From assembly GCF_900113225.1 (NCBI RefSeq), contig NZ_FOZE01000003.1, forward strand, positions 186,001 through 250,000: 64,000 bases of DNA, in the 5' to 3' direction. The DNA comes from Mitsuaria sp. PDC51 (lineage in GTDB: Bacteria; Pseudomonadota; Gammaproteobacteria; Burkholderiales; Burkholderiaceae_C). This document shows, piece by piece, positions 54,729 to 63,238 of the stretch (position 1 is its first letter; each line of letters opens with the position of its first letter). A model generated the notes under the pieces. It was not told the origin of the DNA. It did no database searches and worked only from the letters and a program-made list of their open reading frames with translations. Made by a program: the position numbers and the translations under genes.

Positions 54729-57335
54729 TCACTTGCGGGCGGCGGTGGAGGTCCTGGCCGCGGTGGCGGCGGGCACCGCGCCGCGCCGCGCTTCCTGCGC
54801 CAGCGCGTAGCTGCGGCCGCCGAACGTGACCGTCCAGTTGCTGGGCATGGGCATGGGCAGGTAGTAGTTGATGGTCAGCGTGACGCTGGCGCCGGGCGCC
54901 AGGCTCTGCCAGGCGGGCAGCTTGAAGCTGGCGCGGTGGAAGTCGTTCTTCAGCCCGCCGACGTTGTGGCCGGCCGCGTTCGAGCCATTGGCGATCACCG
55001 TCAGGCCGAAGCCGCTCTGGTCGGTCACCGTCGACGGGATCGCGGTCGGGACGTCGAACTGGAACTCCGTGCCGCCGGGCAGGGTGGTGCCGCTGTGGTT
55101 GGTCAGCGTCAGCTTAGGCGTGATCGGGTAGTTGCTATCGCCCAGCGCGAAGCCGTTCAGCGCGAAGCCGATGTCCAGCGTGTCGGTGGGCAGGCTGGCC
55201 GCGCTCATCCGGTTGCCGTAGGCGCCGGCGGTCTTGAGCTTGTTGTAGAGCGTGCTGGTCAGCGTGTTGCCGATGAAGTATTCGCCGCGGGCGGTGTCGA
55301 AGGTGTAGTCGCCGGCGAACTCCCAGAACATCACGCCGCCGATGCCGCGATCGGCGATGTACTGCGCCTTGGTGCCGAGCGACTGCTCGTCCTCGGTGCT
55401 GATGAAGACCTGCTTCTGCGCGTTCCACAGCCAGGGCGCCACCAGCGTCGCGTCGTAGTGCCGGACATAGCTCCCGGTGAGCCGGTCGGCCGGATTGGTC
55501 GCCGGGTTCAGGCCGTAGGCGGCGAGGTAGCTGCCCGGGCGGCCGGAGGCGAGGTTCATCGCATGCCACATCGGGTTGGAGCCCGCCGGCACTTCCTTGC
55601 TGGAGACGTCCAGGTCGTGCCAGAGGTTGTCGATGCCGATGGCGCCGTTGCCGCACTTCTGCACCGTGCCGCCGCCGGTGCCGGCCGGGCACTTGCTCTG
55701 GTCGGGCAGCGCCGCCTGGCCCCACAGGCCGTTGGTGCCGCCGGTCACGCCCTGCCAGCCGCGGGTGTAGTAGGGCACGCCGATGTTGATGCGGCCCGCC
55801 GGCATCGCGCCGCGGAAGTAGTGGTAGGCCCAGTCGGTGTTGAGGTAGCCGATGCGCGCGTACTGGCTGCTCGAGTAGTAGTTCCAGGCCGTCAGCTCAG
55901 CGTCCTTGCCGTCGTCGTACAGCGCCGCGTTGGGGCCGACGAACTGGTTCCAGGCGCCGTGCAGGTCGTAGCTCATGATGTTCACGTAGTCCAGGTACTG
56001 GGTGACCTGGAAGGCCTCCATCCCGCGCAGCAGGTAGCCGGAGGAGGGCGCCGCGATCGTGAGCAGGTAGTGCCGCGCGTCGGCCTGGCTGGCGGCGTCC
56101 AGCTTCGCGCGCAGCGTGCGCATCAGCACCACGTAGTTCTTCATCAGCGCGCCGCGGCGGGCGTTGCTGATGGCGAAGTCCACCGGGTTGCCGGCGTTGT
56201 TCATGCTGGTCGGGTACTCGTAGTCGATGTCGACGCCGTCGAAGCCGTACTGGCGCAGGAAGGCCACCGCCGAGTCCGCGAACGCGTTGATGCCGGCCGT
56301 GTTGGCCGAGCCGTCCGCGTTGGTCGTCATCGTGTAGAAGCCGGTCGTCTCCGCCCAGCCGCCGACCGAGATCAGCGTCTTGACGTTCGGGTACTGCTTC
56401 TTGAATTTGTTCAGCAGGTTGAAGTGGCCCTGGTAGGGATAGGCCGGGTCCATCTCCGCGCCGGCGATGCCCGGCCAGGTCAGGCCGGTGGCGGGATTGG
56501 CGGCGTCGGCGGTGTTGCCGATGGACAGCTTGTTGGCCGCGTCCACATGCGCGAACGCGTAGTTGATGTGCGTGACCTGCGCCCACGGGATCTGGTGCGC
56601 GAGGAAGGCGGGCTGGCCGGTCTTGCCGGTGCGCCAGCTGGTGAAGTAGCCGATGATGCGGCGCGGCTTGTCGGCGCCCATCTTCTCGCGGCCCTGGTCG
56701 TCATAGACCTTGCAGTAGGCGGGCGCGGTGCCGGCGGTGGTGACCAGGCCCTCGGGCCGGCAGCGCTCGTCGCCGGTGACCTGGCCCTGCACGCTGATGC
56801 GCACGGCGGCGCTGTCGGTGCTGGCGCCCTTGTCGTCGGTGGCGCGGGCGGTGATGTCGGCCACGCCGGCGCGCGCGGTCCAGCCGATGCTGAAGGGCGC
56901 GGTGCTGTCCTCGGCGACCAGCGCGCCGTTGACGTAGAAGCCGACCTTGGCCACGGTGCCGTCGCTGTCGGCGGCGGTCGCGGCGAGGGTCACCGTGTTG
57001 CCCGCGGTCGGCGACGTGCCGGCGGTCGGCGCGGTCAGTGCCACCGTTGGCGGCTTGTTGGTGCCATTGCCGCCGCCGTCGCAGGCGCCGAGCACCTTCC
57101 ACACGTCCCACTGGCCGGAGTTGCTGGCCGGCGGGTTGTTCTGCGTCCACCACTTGGCCTGGTAGGCGGTGTTGTTCTGCTTGACGATCGCGTTGCCGCC
57201 GTAGGCGGTGGTCGCGTTCCAGTCGGCGACGCCGGTGCAGTCGTAGGCCATCGCGGAACTGCCGGCGAAGGCCAGCGCCACCGGCATCAGCCAGGGCAGC
57301 AGCGGGTGGGGGCGGGCACAGGGATGAAGTCTCAT
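54729..57335 (-). CDS. Secreted GH18 chitinase with chitin-binding, Ig-like and ChiC-type domains
   Basis: An 868-residue chitinase. The signal peptide ends near AMA-YDC (residue 30). A CBM5/12-type domain covers about 32-85, and an Ig-like domain (PPTVALTAPTAGTSPTAGNTVTLAATAADSDGTVAKVGFYVNG) covers about 93-182. The GH18 domain runs from RRIIGYFTSWRTG to about 690, with DGVDIDYEYP (Glu373), MSYDLHG and GGVMFWEFAGDYTFD. A C-terminal beta domain (LDIGFALNGFALGDSNYP to WTVTFGGRSY) resembles ChiC. It is first of the chitinase pair and is preceded by a palindromic operator. Confidence 0.93.
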   Translation of the reverse strand: MRLHPCARPHPLLPWLMPVALAFAGSSAMAYDCTGVADWNATTAYGGNAIVKQNNTAYQAKWWTQNNPPASNSGQWDVWKVLGACDGGGNGTNKPPTVALTAPTAGTSPTAGNTVTLAATAADSDGTVAKVGFYVNGALVAEDSTAPFSIGWTARAGVADITARATDDKGASTDSAAVRISVQGQVTGDERCRPEGLVTTAGTAPAYCKVYDDQGREKMGADKPRRIIGYFTSWRTGKTGQPAFLAHQIPWAQVTHINYAFAHVDAANKLSIGNTADAANPATGLTWPGIAGAEMDPAYPYQGHFNLLNKFKKQYPNVKTLISVGGWAETTGFYTMTTNADGSANTAGINAFADSAVAFLRQYGFDGVDIDYEYPTSMNNAGNPVDFAISNARRGALMKNYVVLMRTLRAKLDAASQADARHYLLTIAAPSSGYLLRGMEAFQVTQYLDYVNIMSYDLHGAWNQFVGPNAALYDDGKDAELTAWNYYSSSQYARIGYLNTDWAYHYFRGAMPAGRINIGVPYYTRGWQGVTGGTNGLWGQAALPDQSKCPAGTGGGTVQKCGNGAIGIDNLWHDLDVSSKEVPAGSNPMWHAMNLASGRPGSYLAAYGLNPATNPADRLTGSYVRHYDATLVAPWLWNAQKQVFISTEDEQSLGTKAQYIADRGIGGVMFWEFAGDYTFDTARGEYFIGNTLTSTLYNKLKTAGAYGNRMSAASLPTDTLDIGFALNGFALGDSNYPITPKLTLTNHSGTTLPGGTEFQFDVPTAIPSTVTDQSGFGLTVIANGSNAAGHNVGGLKNDFHRASFKLPAWQSLAPGASVTLTINYYLPMPMPSNWTVTFGGRSYALAQEARRGAVPAATAARTSTAARK
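57105..57181. repeat. Near-identical chitin-binding-domain segment, copy 2
   Basis: The partner of 54465-54541. The flanking parts of the two genes are much less alike at DNA level, so the match suggests recent gene conversion or domain exchange. Confidence 0.9.
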
Positions 57336-57699
57336 CGGGGGGCTCCTGAAGGGTGTTGTCGTTGTCTTCGGAAACTGCAGGGATGAGCGCCGCCGCGCCG
57401 GGCGACTGCGGATGCAGCGCGGCGGAATCGGTCGGACTCGGAGAAAAAGCGCCGGTCGTTCAACCGGCGAAGGCGGCGGTCGCTCGGGCGCGAGCGCCGG
57501 CGGCCGGCCTCAGACGGGCGTCATGCCGGCCACTCGGGGGCAGAGGGGCGTGGGATCGGCGCCGCCACAGGGGCGACGCGGTCAGCGGGACTTGGGAGGG
57601 CGCGTGCAGGCATGGAAGTCACTCCTCGCGTTCGACGTGCAGTCCGCGGGCGACTGGCGTCCGCGGCGTCCAGGAGATCGATACCGCTGCTGATCTCAT

Positions 57700-57724
57700 A
57701 GTGGTATGCAATGTAGATACCACT
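57700..57724. promoter_or_regulatory. Palindromic operator candidate upstream of the chitinase genes
   Basis: AGTGGTAT-N9-ATACCACT is a perfect 8-bp inverted repeat 365 bases before the chitinase start. TGGTAT/ATACCA half-sites are common in operators of amino-sugar regulators of the GntR family, which would suit control by N-acetylglucosamine. The regulator is not in the window. Confidence 0.52.
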
Positions 57725-57922
57725 CGCGTTCACATCATTGAGGTTAACCCTTGGGGGTTGGGTAACTTGTCGTAATGATGTCGTCAAAGGCGCGTACAGG
57801 CGTCATTTGTGATGGCGGCAAGGGAAAACAAGAAGCCACCGGCGCCATTGGAGGGAAAACCAGTGTGGGACCAATTTTTGCCCGCGAGAAGATTGGTGCC
57901 GTGCGGAGACCCCTCACCCCCA

Positions 57923-57948
57923 CCCTCTCCCCGCAAGCGGGGAGAGGG
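57923..57948. repeat. Dispersed GC hairpin element, copy 1
   Basis: CCCTCTCCCCGC, AA and GCGGGGAGAGGG form a perfect 12-bp stem. The preceding bases CCCTCACCCC are shared with the element at 62616-62640, indicating a family of intergenic hairpins, possibly terminators. Confidence 0.75.
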
Positions 57949-58064
57949 AGTGTCTGTTGAGAGGCGCCGGGAGGCGTCCCTTGGGTCGAAGGAGGGGGGC
58001 GGCCGGGGGGGGGCGCCGGGAAGGCGTCGGGGAGGTGCCGGCGAGGCGCCGGGGAGGCCCTGCG

Positions 58065-58790
58065 TCAGCGGTCGACGCGCTGCCAGTGCCCCTCGCGCAG
58101 CAGCTCGTGCGGGAGGAAGCGGGCCTTGTAGGCCATCTTGTCGCTCTGCGCGATCCAGTAGCCCAGGTAGAGGTGGGGCAGGCTCAGGTCGCGGGTCTGG
58201 CGCAGCTGCCACAGCACGTTGTAGGTGCCGTAGCTGACGCCGGGCTCGGGCTCGTAGAAGGTGTAGACCGCCGACAGCCCGTCGCCCAGGATGTCGAGGA
58301 TGGACACCATCTTCAGCGCGCCGCCGGGCTCGCGGAATTCCACCAGCCGCGAGTTGACGCGGCTCTGCAGCAGGAACTGGGTGTACTGGTCGACGCTGTC
58401 GTGATCCATGCCGCCGCCGCTGTGACGGCCGGCCTGGTAGCGCAGGTAGAGCTGGTAATGCTCGTCGCTGTAGCCCAGCCGCATCACCCGCGCCTGCAGG
58501 TGCTGGTGCTGCGCCCAGGCACGGCGCTGGCTGCGGTTGGGATGGAAATCCGCCACCGGGATGCGCATCGGCACGCAGGCCTTGCAGCCATCGCAGTAGG
58601 GCCGGTAAGTGAACATGCCGCTGCGCCGGAAGCCGGCCGCCACCAGACTGGAGTAGGCGTCGGCATGGATCAGGTGGCTGGGCGTGGCGACTTGCGAGCG
58701 GGCCTGGCGGTCGCTCAGGTAGCTGCAGGGGTAGGGCGCGGTCGCATAGAACTGCAGCTCGGCCAGCGGGAGTTCCTTGGGATGCGTCAC
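58065..58790 (-). CDS. bpt: Aspartate/glutamate leucyltransferase (Bpt)
   Basis: A 241-residue N-end-rule transferase. GTG at 58790 is the likely start ([25 protein letters not shown]), matching the usual family N-terminus. The four cysteines expected in the N-terminal part are seen in PYPCSYL and [15 protein letters not shown]. It adds Leu from leucyl-tRNA to N-terminal Asp or Glu, marking proteins for ClpAP. It begins 2 bp after the aat stop, so both transferases of the pathway are co-transcribed. Confidence 0.9.
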   Translation of the reverse strand: MTHPKELPLAELQFYATAPYPCSYLSDRQARSQVATPSHLIHADAYSSLVAAGFRRSGMFTYRPYCDGCKACVPMRIPVADFHPNRSQRRAWAQHQHLQARVMRLGYSDEHYQLYLRYQAGRHSGGGMDHDSVDQYTQFLLQSRVNSRLVEFREPGGALKMVSILDILGDGLSAVYTFYEPEPGVSYGTYNVLWQLRQTRDLSLPHLYLGYWIAQSDKMAYKARFLPHELLREGHWQRVDR

Positions 58791-58792
58791 GG

Positions 58793-59614
58793 TCAGGGCC
58801 TGTCGGACGTTGCGCGCGAGTCGGTCGAGGAGGGGATCGGCGGGGAGCCGGCGGCCGCGCGGTCGGCGTCGCCGAGGCCCAGGTGGGCCCACAGGCGCGG
58901 ATGATAGGTCCAATCCCCCGGCGCCGGCAGGTGGGCATGGGCGTCCAGGTGGGCCTCGAAGGCCTCGCGCGTGACGGGTGCCGCGCCCAGCGACGCCAGG
59001 TGCGTCGTCTGCTGCTGGCAGTCGATCCAGGGGATGCCGAATTCCCGGCACAGGCAGACCAGCGCGGCCAGCGCGATCTTCGAGGCGTCGGTCCTGCGCA
59101 TGAACATCGACTCGCCGTAGAACATGCGGCCGAGGTTGACGCCATAGAGCCCGCCGGCGAGCTCGCCGTCCATCCAGGTCTCGACCGTGTGGACCGTGCC
59201 GTCGCGGGCGAGCTGCAGGTAGGCCTGCTGCATCTCGGGAACGATCCAGGTGCCGTCCTGCCCGTCGCGCGGCGTGCTGGCGCAGGCCTTGAGCACGGTG
59301 GCGGCGGCGCTGTCGACGCGGATCTCGCAGCCGGGCGTGCGGATGAAGCGGGCCAGCGTCTTGCGCAGCGAGCGCGACAGCTTGAAGTCCGCCGTCTTGA
59401 GCACCATGCGCGGATCGGTGGTCCACCAGAGGATGGGCTGACCCTCCCCATACCAGGGGAAGATCCCCCGGGCGTAGGCCGCCCTCAGGCGGGCGGGCCG
59501 CAGGTCGCCGCCGGCCGCGAGCAGCCCCGGCGCGTCGCTGCGCGGACCCAGCGCGCGGCGGGTCGGCGGGAAGTCCAGGGAGTCATCGTCGAGCCAGGGG
59601 ATCATCCGCTTCAT
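58793..59614 (-). CDS. aat: Leucyl/phenylalanyl-tRNA-protein transferase
   Basis: A 273-residue Aat protein. Starts at MKRMIPWL (59614) or MIPWLDDD (59605) are both possible; further ATGs upstream would overlap the divergent ArsC-like leader. Family motifs include [58 protein letters not shown] and [16 protein letters not shown]. It transfers Leu or Phe to N-terminal Lys or Arg. The C-terminal tail is Ser-rich and variable. It is paired with bpt downstream. Confidence 0.91.
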   Translation of the reverse strand: MKRMIPWLDDDSLDFPPTRRALGPRSDAPGLLAAGGDLRPARLRAAYARGIFPWYGEGQPILWWTTDPRMVLKTADFKLSRSLRKTLARFIRTPGCEIRVDSAAATVLKACASTPRDGQDGTWIVPEMQQAYLQLARDGTVHTVETWMDGELAGGLYGVNLGRMFYGESMFMRRTDASKIALAALVCLCREFGIPWIDCQQQTTHLASLGAAPVTREAFEAHLDAHAHLPAPGDWTYHPRLWAHLGLGDADRAAAGSPPIPSSTDSRATSDRP

Positions 59615-59663
59615 GGTAGCGTGCCGGCTTCTTTCGACGACGTCCCGCATCCCCCTCGTTCCC

Positions 59664-60017
59664 ATGATCACCCTCTACGGCATCCCCAACTGCGACACCG
59701 TGAAGCGCGCCCGCGCCTGGCTCGACGAGCAGGGCCTGGCCTACCAGTTCCACGACTACAAGAAGCAGGGCGTGCCCGCGCAGCGGCTGCCGCGCTGGAT
59801 GGCGGAACTGGGCTGGGACAAGGTGCTGAACCGCGCCGGTACCACCTGGCGCAAGCTGGACGACGCGACCAAGGCCGGCGTCACCGACGCGGCCTCGGCG
59901 GCTGCGCTGATGAGCGAGCAGCCGAGCGTGATCAAGCGCCCGGTCGTCGAATGGGACGATGGCCGCCTGAGCCTGGGTTTCTCGCCCGAGCTGTTCGCGT
60001 CGCACGCCCCGCGCTGA
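59664..60017 (+). CDS. ArsC/Spx-family thioredoxin-fold protein (YffB-like)
   Basis: A 117-residue protein starting at [20 protein letters not shown], with a single Cys in the loop NCDT and no second CXXC cysteine, as in YffB/Spx-like members. The central [10 protein letters not shown] and late RPVVEW are family features; the canonical arsenate reductase Arg positions are not all present. Function is uncertain; glutathione-dependent reduction has been proposed for the group. It lies 13 bp before the riboflavin synthase gene and is divergent from aat. Confidence 0.82.
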   Translation: MITLYGIPNCDTVKRARAWLDEQGLAYQFHDYKKQGVPAQRLPRWMAELGWDKVLNRAGTTWRKLDDATKAGVTDAASAAALMSEQPSVIKRPVVEWDDGRLSLGFSPELFASHAPR

Positions 60018-60030
60018 TCGGAGGTCCGTC

Positions 60031-60720
60031 ATGTTCACCGGCATCGTTCAAGGCATCGCGCAGGTCGCCCGCATCACCGACAAGGAGGGGCTGCGCAGCT
60101 TCACCCTGGACTTCCCCGACGGCTTCTGCCGCGACCTGGAGATCGGCGCGTCCGTCGCCTGCGACGGCGTCTGCCTGACCGTCACCGCGCTGGACGGCGA
60201 CCACCGCGCCGACTTCGACGTGATGCTGCAGAGCCTGAACCTCACGACGCTGGGGCGGCTCGGCGTCGGCGGCCGGCTCAACGTCGAGCGGGCCGCCAAG
60301 GAAGGCGCCGAGATCGGCGGCCATCCGCTGTCGGGCCATGTCGACTTCATGGCCACCGTCGCGTCGATCCGCCGCCCGGCCAACAACCACGTCATCCGCA
60401 TCGCGGTGCCCGCGCCATGGATGCGCTACATCTTCCCGAAGGGCTACATCGCGGTGAACGGCGCCAGCCTGACCGTCGCCGAGGCCGGCCGCAACGCCGA
60501 CGGCTCGGGCTGGTTCGAGGTCTGGCTCATTCCCGAGACGCTGCGCATGACGACCTTCGCCGACAAGGGCGAGGGCGCGCCGGTCCACATCGAGATCGAG
60601 CGCCAGACCCAGGTGATGGTGGACACGATCCGCGATGCGGTGGCGGAAAAGATCGGCGCGCTGATGCCGGCGCTCCAGGCATTCGCCAGGGAACGGGGCC
60701 TGGACCTCGGCGCGGAATGA
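60031..60720 (+). CDS. ribE: Riboflavin synthase alpha chain
   Basis: A 229-residue protein with two lumazine-binding domains. It begins MFTGIVQGIAQVARI, contains CDGVCLTVTAL and NVERAAKEGAEIGGHPLSGHVD in the first half, and VNGASLTVAEA and HIEIERQTQVMVDTI in the second. It converts two 6,7-dimethyl-8-ribityllumazine molecules to riboflavin. GGAGG precedes the ATG. No FMN riboswitch is seen before it. The match to the E. coli enzyme is strong along the whole length. Confidence 0.9.
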   Translation: MFTGIVQGIAQVARITDKEGLRSFTLDFPDGFCRDLEIGASVACDGVCLTVTALDGDHRADFDVMLQSLNLTTLGRLGVGGRLNVERAAKEGAEIGGHPLSGHVDFMATVASIRRPANNHVIRIAVPAPWMRYIFPKGYIAVNGASLTVAEAGRNADGSGWFEVWLIPETLRMTTFADKGEGAPVHIEIERQTQVMVDTIRDAVAEKIGALMPALQAFARERGLDLGAE

Positions 60721-61159
60721 GGCGTGCGGGTTCCCCCGCATAGTCCATCGCCGCTGTTTCGCCATCCCTACAACACCAGATGACCTAAGTCATCGCCGCC
60801 GCGCGACGCGGACGCGTCCCGCGGCGCGCCGCCTCGCGTGACGCGGGCGCCGCGCACCGCTCCGGCCGACGCGCCGGCGAGCCATTCCCCGATGCCATCG
60901 GCCTTCGCGCCGATCCTCGCCAACCCGCGCCGATGCTGGCGATCGCGGGGCCAGGCCTTGCCGTGCACCGTCCGCCGCGCCGCTTTCGTGCGCCCTGTGG
61001 AGCGAGGCTGTCCCTGATCCGTGTCGTCGCCGCTTCGCCCCTGCGGATCGGGTGGTCCCCACCACGATGGGGGCCTCGCTTTTTCAAAAACGAGGCTCAA
61101 CAATCCGCCACATTCCGTCGCATCCGTTGCGATGCGGACCACAGGCAAGGGGATGACGA
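60721..61159. other. Intergenic region with several small palindromes, no gene seen
   Basis: 439 bp with no supported gene. Palindromes include GATGAC-CTAA-GTCATC at 60779-60794 and a GCCTCG/CGAGGC hairpin with T5 and A5 arms near 61072-61095, which may end a short transcript. Open frames here have no RBS or recognisable motif. Confidence 0.55.
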
Positions 61160-61546
61160 ATGATGGCCAAAGGGCTGATGGCAGCCGGGCTGCTCGCCGC
61201 GTCGATCGCGGCGGTGGCGCAGGTGCCTTACGTGTTCAGCTACAACCCGGGACCCACCCGCGGCACGAAATGGATGGCCAAGGCCTCCGATGGCAATGCC
61301 GAGGGTTCGGCCTCGGTGGTGGCGTCGTCGCCGCGTCCGGTGTGGGCGCGGGTCTGCTACACGATCGGTCCGTCCGACAGCACCGTGTCCGTCTACGCGC
61401 AGACCCGCAACGAGGAGCCGCGCGCCTTCGAGATCGCCTGGGGCGGCTGCAGCGATGTCTTCGGCACCAGCATCTGGATCGGCAACCCGCATGGCCAGCC
61501 GGTCGGCGGCCATTACGGCGTCGCGCCCGCCACCCCGCTCGACTGA
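61160..61546 (+). CDS. Small exported hypothetical protein
   Basis: A 128-residue protein with a signal peptide (MMAKGLMAAGLLAASIAAVAQ, cleaved near residue 21) and a Gly/Ser/aromatic-rich mature part (VPYVFSYNPGPTRGTKWMAKASDGNAEG, VSVYAQTRNEEPRAFEIAWGGC). It has two cysteines (about residues 67 and 97) that could form a disulfide. AAGGGG precedes the start. No family is recognised. It lies 102 bp before the CsgG-like lipoprotein gene and could be linked to it. Confidence 0.65.
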   Translation: MMAKGLMAAGLLAASIAAVAQVPYVFSYNPGPTRGTKWMAKASDGNAEGSASVVASSPRPVWARVCYTIGPSDSTVSVYAQTRNEEPRAFEIAWGGCSDVFGTSIWIGNPHGQPVGGHYGVAPATPLD

Positions 61547-61648
61547 TCACCCCGTTCCCCAGACTCGGCCGGTCGGGCCGACCGGGTCGTGTCCGTCGTT
61601 GTTGTTTCCGCTCGTCCTGAGACGTCCTTAGAAAAACTGGAGGATCCC

Positions 61649-62599
61649 ATGCTCGCCACTCCCCGCTCCACTTCCGTGTCCGGCTTCGCGCTGAAGTCGG
61701 CCCTGCTGCTGTCCCCGCTGCTGCTCGCGGGCTGCCTGGCCACCGCGCCGACGATGGGCGAGAACAAGGGCACCGTCTCCGGCGCCGCCGGCGGCGCGAC
61801 CGCCGAGAACCAGAACAGCAAGCTCGAGCATTGCGACGAGACGCTGGGCACGCTGGCGATCTTCGAGGACACCAACGCCCCCTGGTGGTCGCAGCTGCGT
61901 GACCGCCAGTTGGGCTCCACGGTGCCGGTGCTGCGCCTGATGGTCCAGCAGTCCAACTGCTTCGTGATCGTGGAGCGCGGCAAGGCCTTCGCCAACATGG
62001 AGCGCGAGCGGGCGCTGATGCAGTCGGGCGAGGTCCGTGCCGGCAGCAACTTCGGCCAGGGCCAGATGGTCGCCGCCGACTACACGATGAGCCCCGAGAT
62101 CCAGTTCGCCGGCAAGACCGGCGGTGGTGGCGGTGGCATCGGCACCGGCGCGATCGGGCTGCTGACCGCGGTCGCGGCCAACGTCAGCCAGAACGAGGCC
62201 TCCACGACGCTGCTGCTGGTGGACAACCGCTCCGGCGTGCAGATCTCGGCGGCGGAGGGCACGGCCAAGAACTTCGACTTCGGCTTCGGCGGCGCCAGCT
62301 TCTTCAGCAACACCGCCATCGCTGGCGGCGCCTACGGCAAGACGCCGGCGGGCAAGGTCATCGTGACCGCCTTCGCGGACTCGTACAACCAGATGGTCAA
62401 GGCGCTGCGCAACTACAAGGCGCAGCAGGTCAAGGGTGGCCTGGGCACCGGCGGCCGACTCGGCGTGCAGGGCGGCTCGACCGCGGCGTCGAAGGAACTG
62501 GACCAGCCCGCCGCACCGAAGGCGGCGCCGAAGCCGGCGGCCAAGCCCACGGCGAAGAAGCCGGCGACCTCGGGCACGACCGGGACGACCGGGAAGTAA
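61649..62599 (+). CDS. CsgG/HfaB-family lipoprotein
   Basis: A 316-residue lipoprotein starting after GGAGG. The lipobox LLAGC has Cys29. The segment VPVLRLMVQQSNCFVIVERGKAFANMERERALMQSGEV followed by MVAADYTMSPEIQFAGK resembles the CsgG family of outer-membrane secretion/assembly lipoproteins. A Gly-rich loop (KTGGGGGGIGTGAIG) and a Pro/Ala/Lys-rich C-terminal tail (AAPKAAPKPAAKPTAKKPA) are unusual; the tail may contact peptidoglycan or nucleic acid. No curli subunit genes are adjacent, so the role is open. Confidence 0.72.
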   Translation: MLATPRSTSVSGFALKSALLLSPLLLAGCLATAPTMGENKGTVSGAAGGATAENQNSKLEHCDETLGTLAIFEDTNAPWWSQLRDRQLGSTVPVLRLMVQQSNCFVIVERGKAFANMERERALMQSGEVRAGSNFGQGQMVAADYTMSPEIQFAGKTGGGGGGIGTGAIGLLTAVAANVSQNEASTTLLLVDNRSGVQISAAEGTAKNFDFGFGGASFFSNTAIAGGAYGKTPAGKVIVTAFADSYNQMVKALRNYKAQQVKGGLGTGGRLGVQGGSTAASKELDQPAAPKAAPKPAAKPTAKKPATSGTTGTTGK

Positions 62600-62615
62600 C
62601 TCGCCCTCACCCCAA

Positions 62616-62640
62616 CCCTCTCCCACTTCGCGGGAGAGGG
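62616..62640 (+). terminator. Hairpin after the CsgG-like gene; dispersed element copy 2
   Basis: CCCTCTCCC, a 7-base loop and GGGAGAGGG form a 9-bp stem 17 bases after the stop. The preceding CCCTCACCCC is shared with 57911-57948. There is no U tract. Confidence 0.6.
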
Positions 62641-62686
62641 GGCCATGCCGGGGACTCCCGCCACCGCGCGGGAGACGCGGCCTGCC

Positions 62687-63109
62687 TCAGCGCTGCTCGA
62701 TCTCGGCGCGCAGGCGCTCTTCCTGCTCGCGCAACTCCGGGGTGAAGGCTTCGCCGAAGTCCTCGGCCTCGAAGATCTGGCGGATCTCGATGTCCGAGTC
62801 GCCCGTCTGCGGATTCGGGCACTTCTTGACCCACTCGATCGCCTCCTGCAGCGAGGCGCATTCCCAGATCCAGAAGCCGGCGATCAGCTCCTTGGTCTCG
62901 GCGAACGGACCGTCGGTGACGGTGCGGGACTCCCCGGAGAAGCGCACCCGCACGCCCTTGCGGCTCGGATGCAGCCCTTCGCCCGACTTCATGATGCCGG
63001 CCTTCACGAGTTGCTCGTTGTACGCGCCCATCGCGGCGAGCAGTTCGGTGCTGGGCATCTCGCCCGCTTCGCTGTGGCTGTCGGCCTTGACGATGACCAT
63101 GAATCGCAT
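62687..63109 (-). CDS. YciI/DGPF-domain protein
   Basis: A 140-residue protein of the YCII-related family. It begins MRFMVIVKADSHSEAGEMPS and carries the signature VTDGPFAETKELIAGFWIWE, which gives the DGPF name. A longer C-terminal helix (FTPELREQEERLRAEIEQR) extends it. Family members often neighbour ECF sigma factors and have no settled biochemical role. AGGAG precedes the ATG. It appears to be a single gene. Confidence 0.85.
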   Translation of the reverse strand: MRFMVIVKADSHSEAGEMPSTELLAAMGAYNEQLVKAGIMKSGEGLHPSRKGVRVRFSGESRTVTDGPFAETKELIAGFWIWECASLQEAIEWVKKCPNPQTGDSDIEIRQIFEAEDFGEAFTPELREQEERLRAEIEQR

Positions 63110-63238
63110 GACGTGCTCCTGAATGCGCCCCGGTGGGACGCTGAAAGTGGATGAGGGTGGACGACCATGGCCGTCTCACCCTCATGACGTCTGGCGCCGC
63201 CGGATTTCGACAGGCGCCGCGAAATTTCCCCGTGCCCT

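Larger units (their letters stand above)
57336..58064. other. Long intergenic region upstream of the chitinase genes
   Basis: 729 bp without a convincing gene. It contains a palindromic operator candidate (57700-57724), AT-richer DNA around 57690-57900 that likely holds the chitinase promoter, and a GC hairpin repeat (57923-57948). Short open frames are present but lack RBS, codon bias and recognisable motifs. The last 110 bases are G-rich and lead into the end of bpt. Confidence 0.6.

Noticed and set aside
54708-57386. Very long open frame opposite the second chitinase gene, and similar frames opposite most large genes (for example 27412-30315, 38252-40663 and 46040-48430)
   Set aside because: High GC with biased third positions leaves the complementary frame open. 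These frames have no RBS, no recognisable domains and strongly skewed Arg/Ala/Gly composition, while the opposite strand encodes clear enzymes.
57521-57787. 88-codon open frame on the minus strand upstream of the chitinases
   Set aside because: It runs through the palindrome and the AT-rich promoter zone, has no RBS or motif, and its composition changes abruptly midway.
60001-60031. FMN riboswitch before riboflavin synthase
   Set aside because: Only 13 bp separate the genes; there is no room for an RFN element.
60779-60794. GATGAC-CTAA-GTCATC palindrome as an operator
   Set aside because: It is downstream of ribE and 366 bp from the next start, with no neighbouring promoter boxes; it could be chance.
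60768-61148. 126-codon minus-strand frame between ribE and the exported protein
   Set aside because: Low-complexity Arg/Gly/Ala translation, overlapping small palindromes, no RBS; several frames are open at once here.
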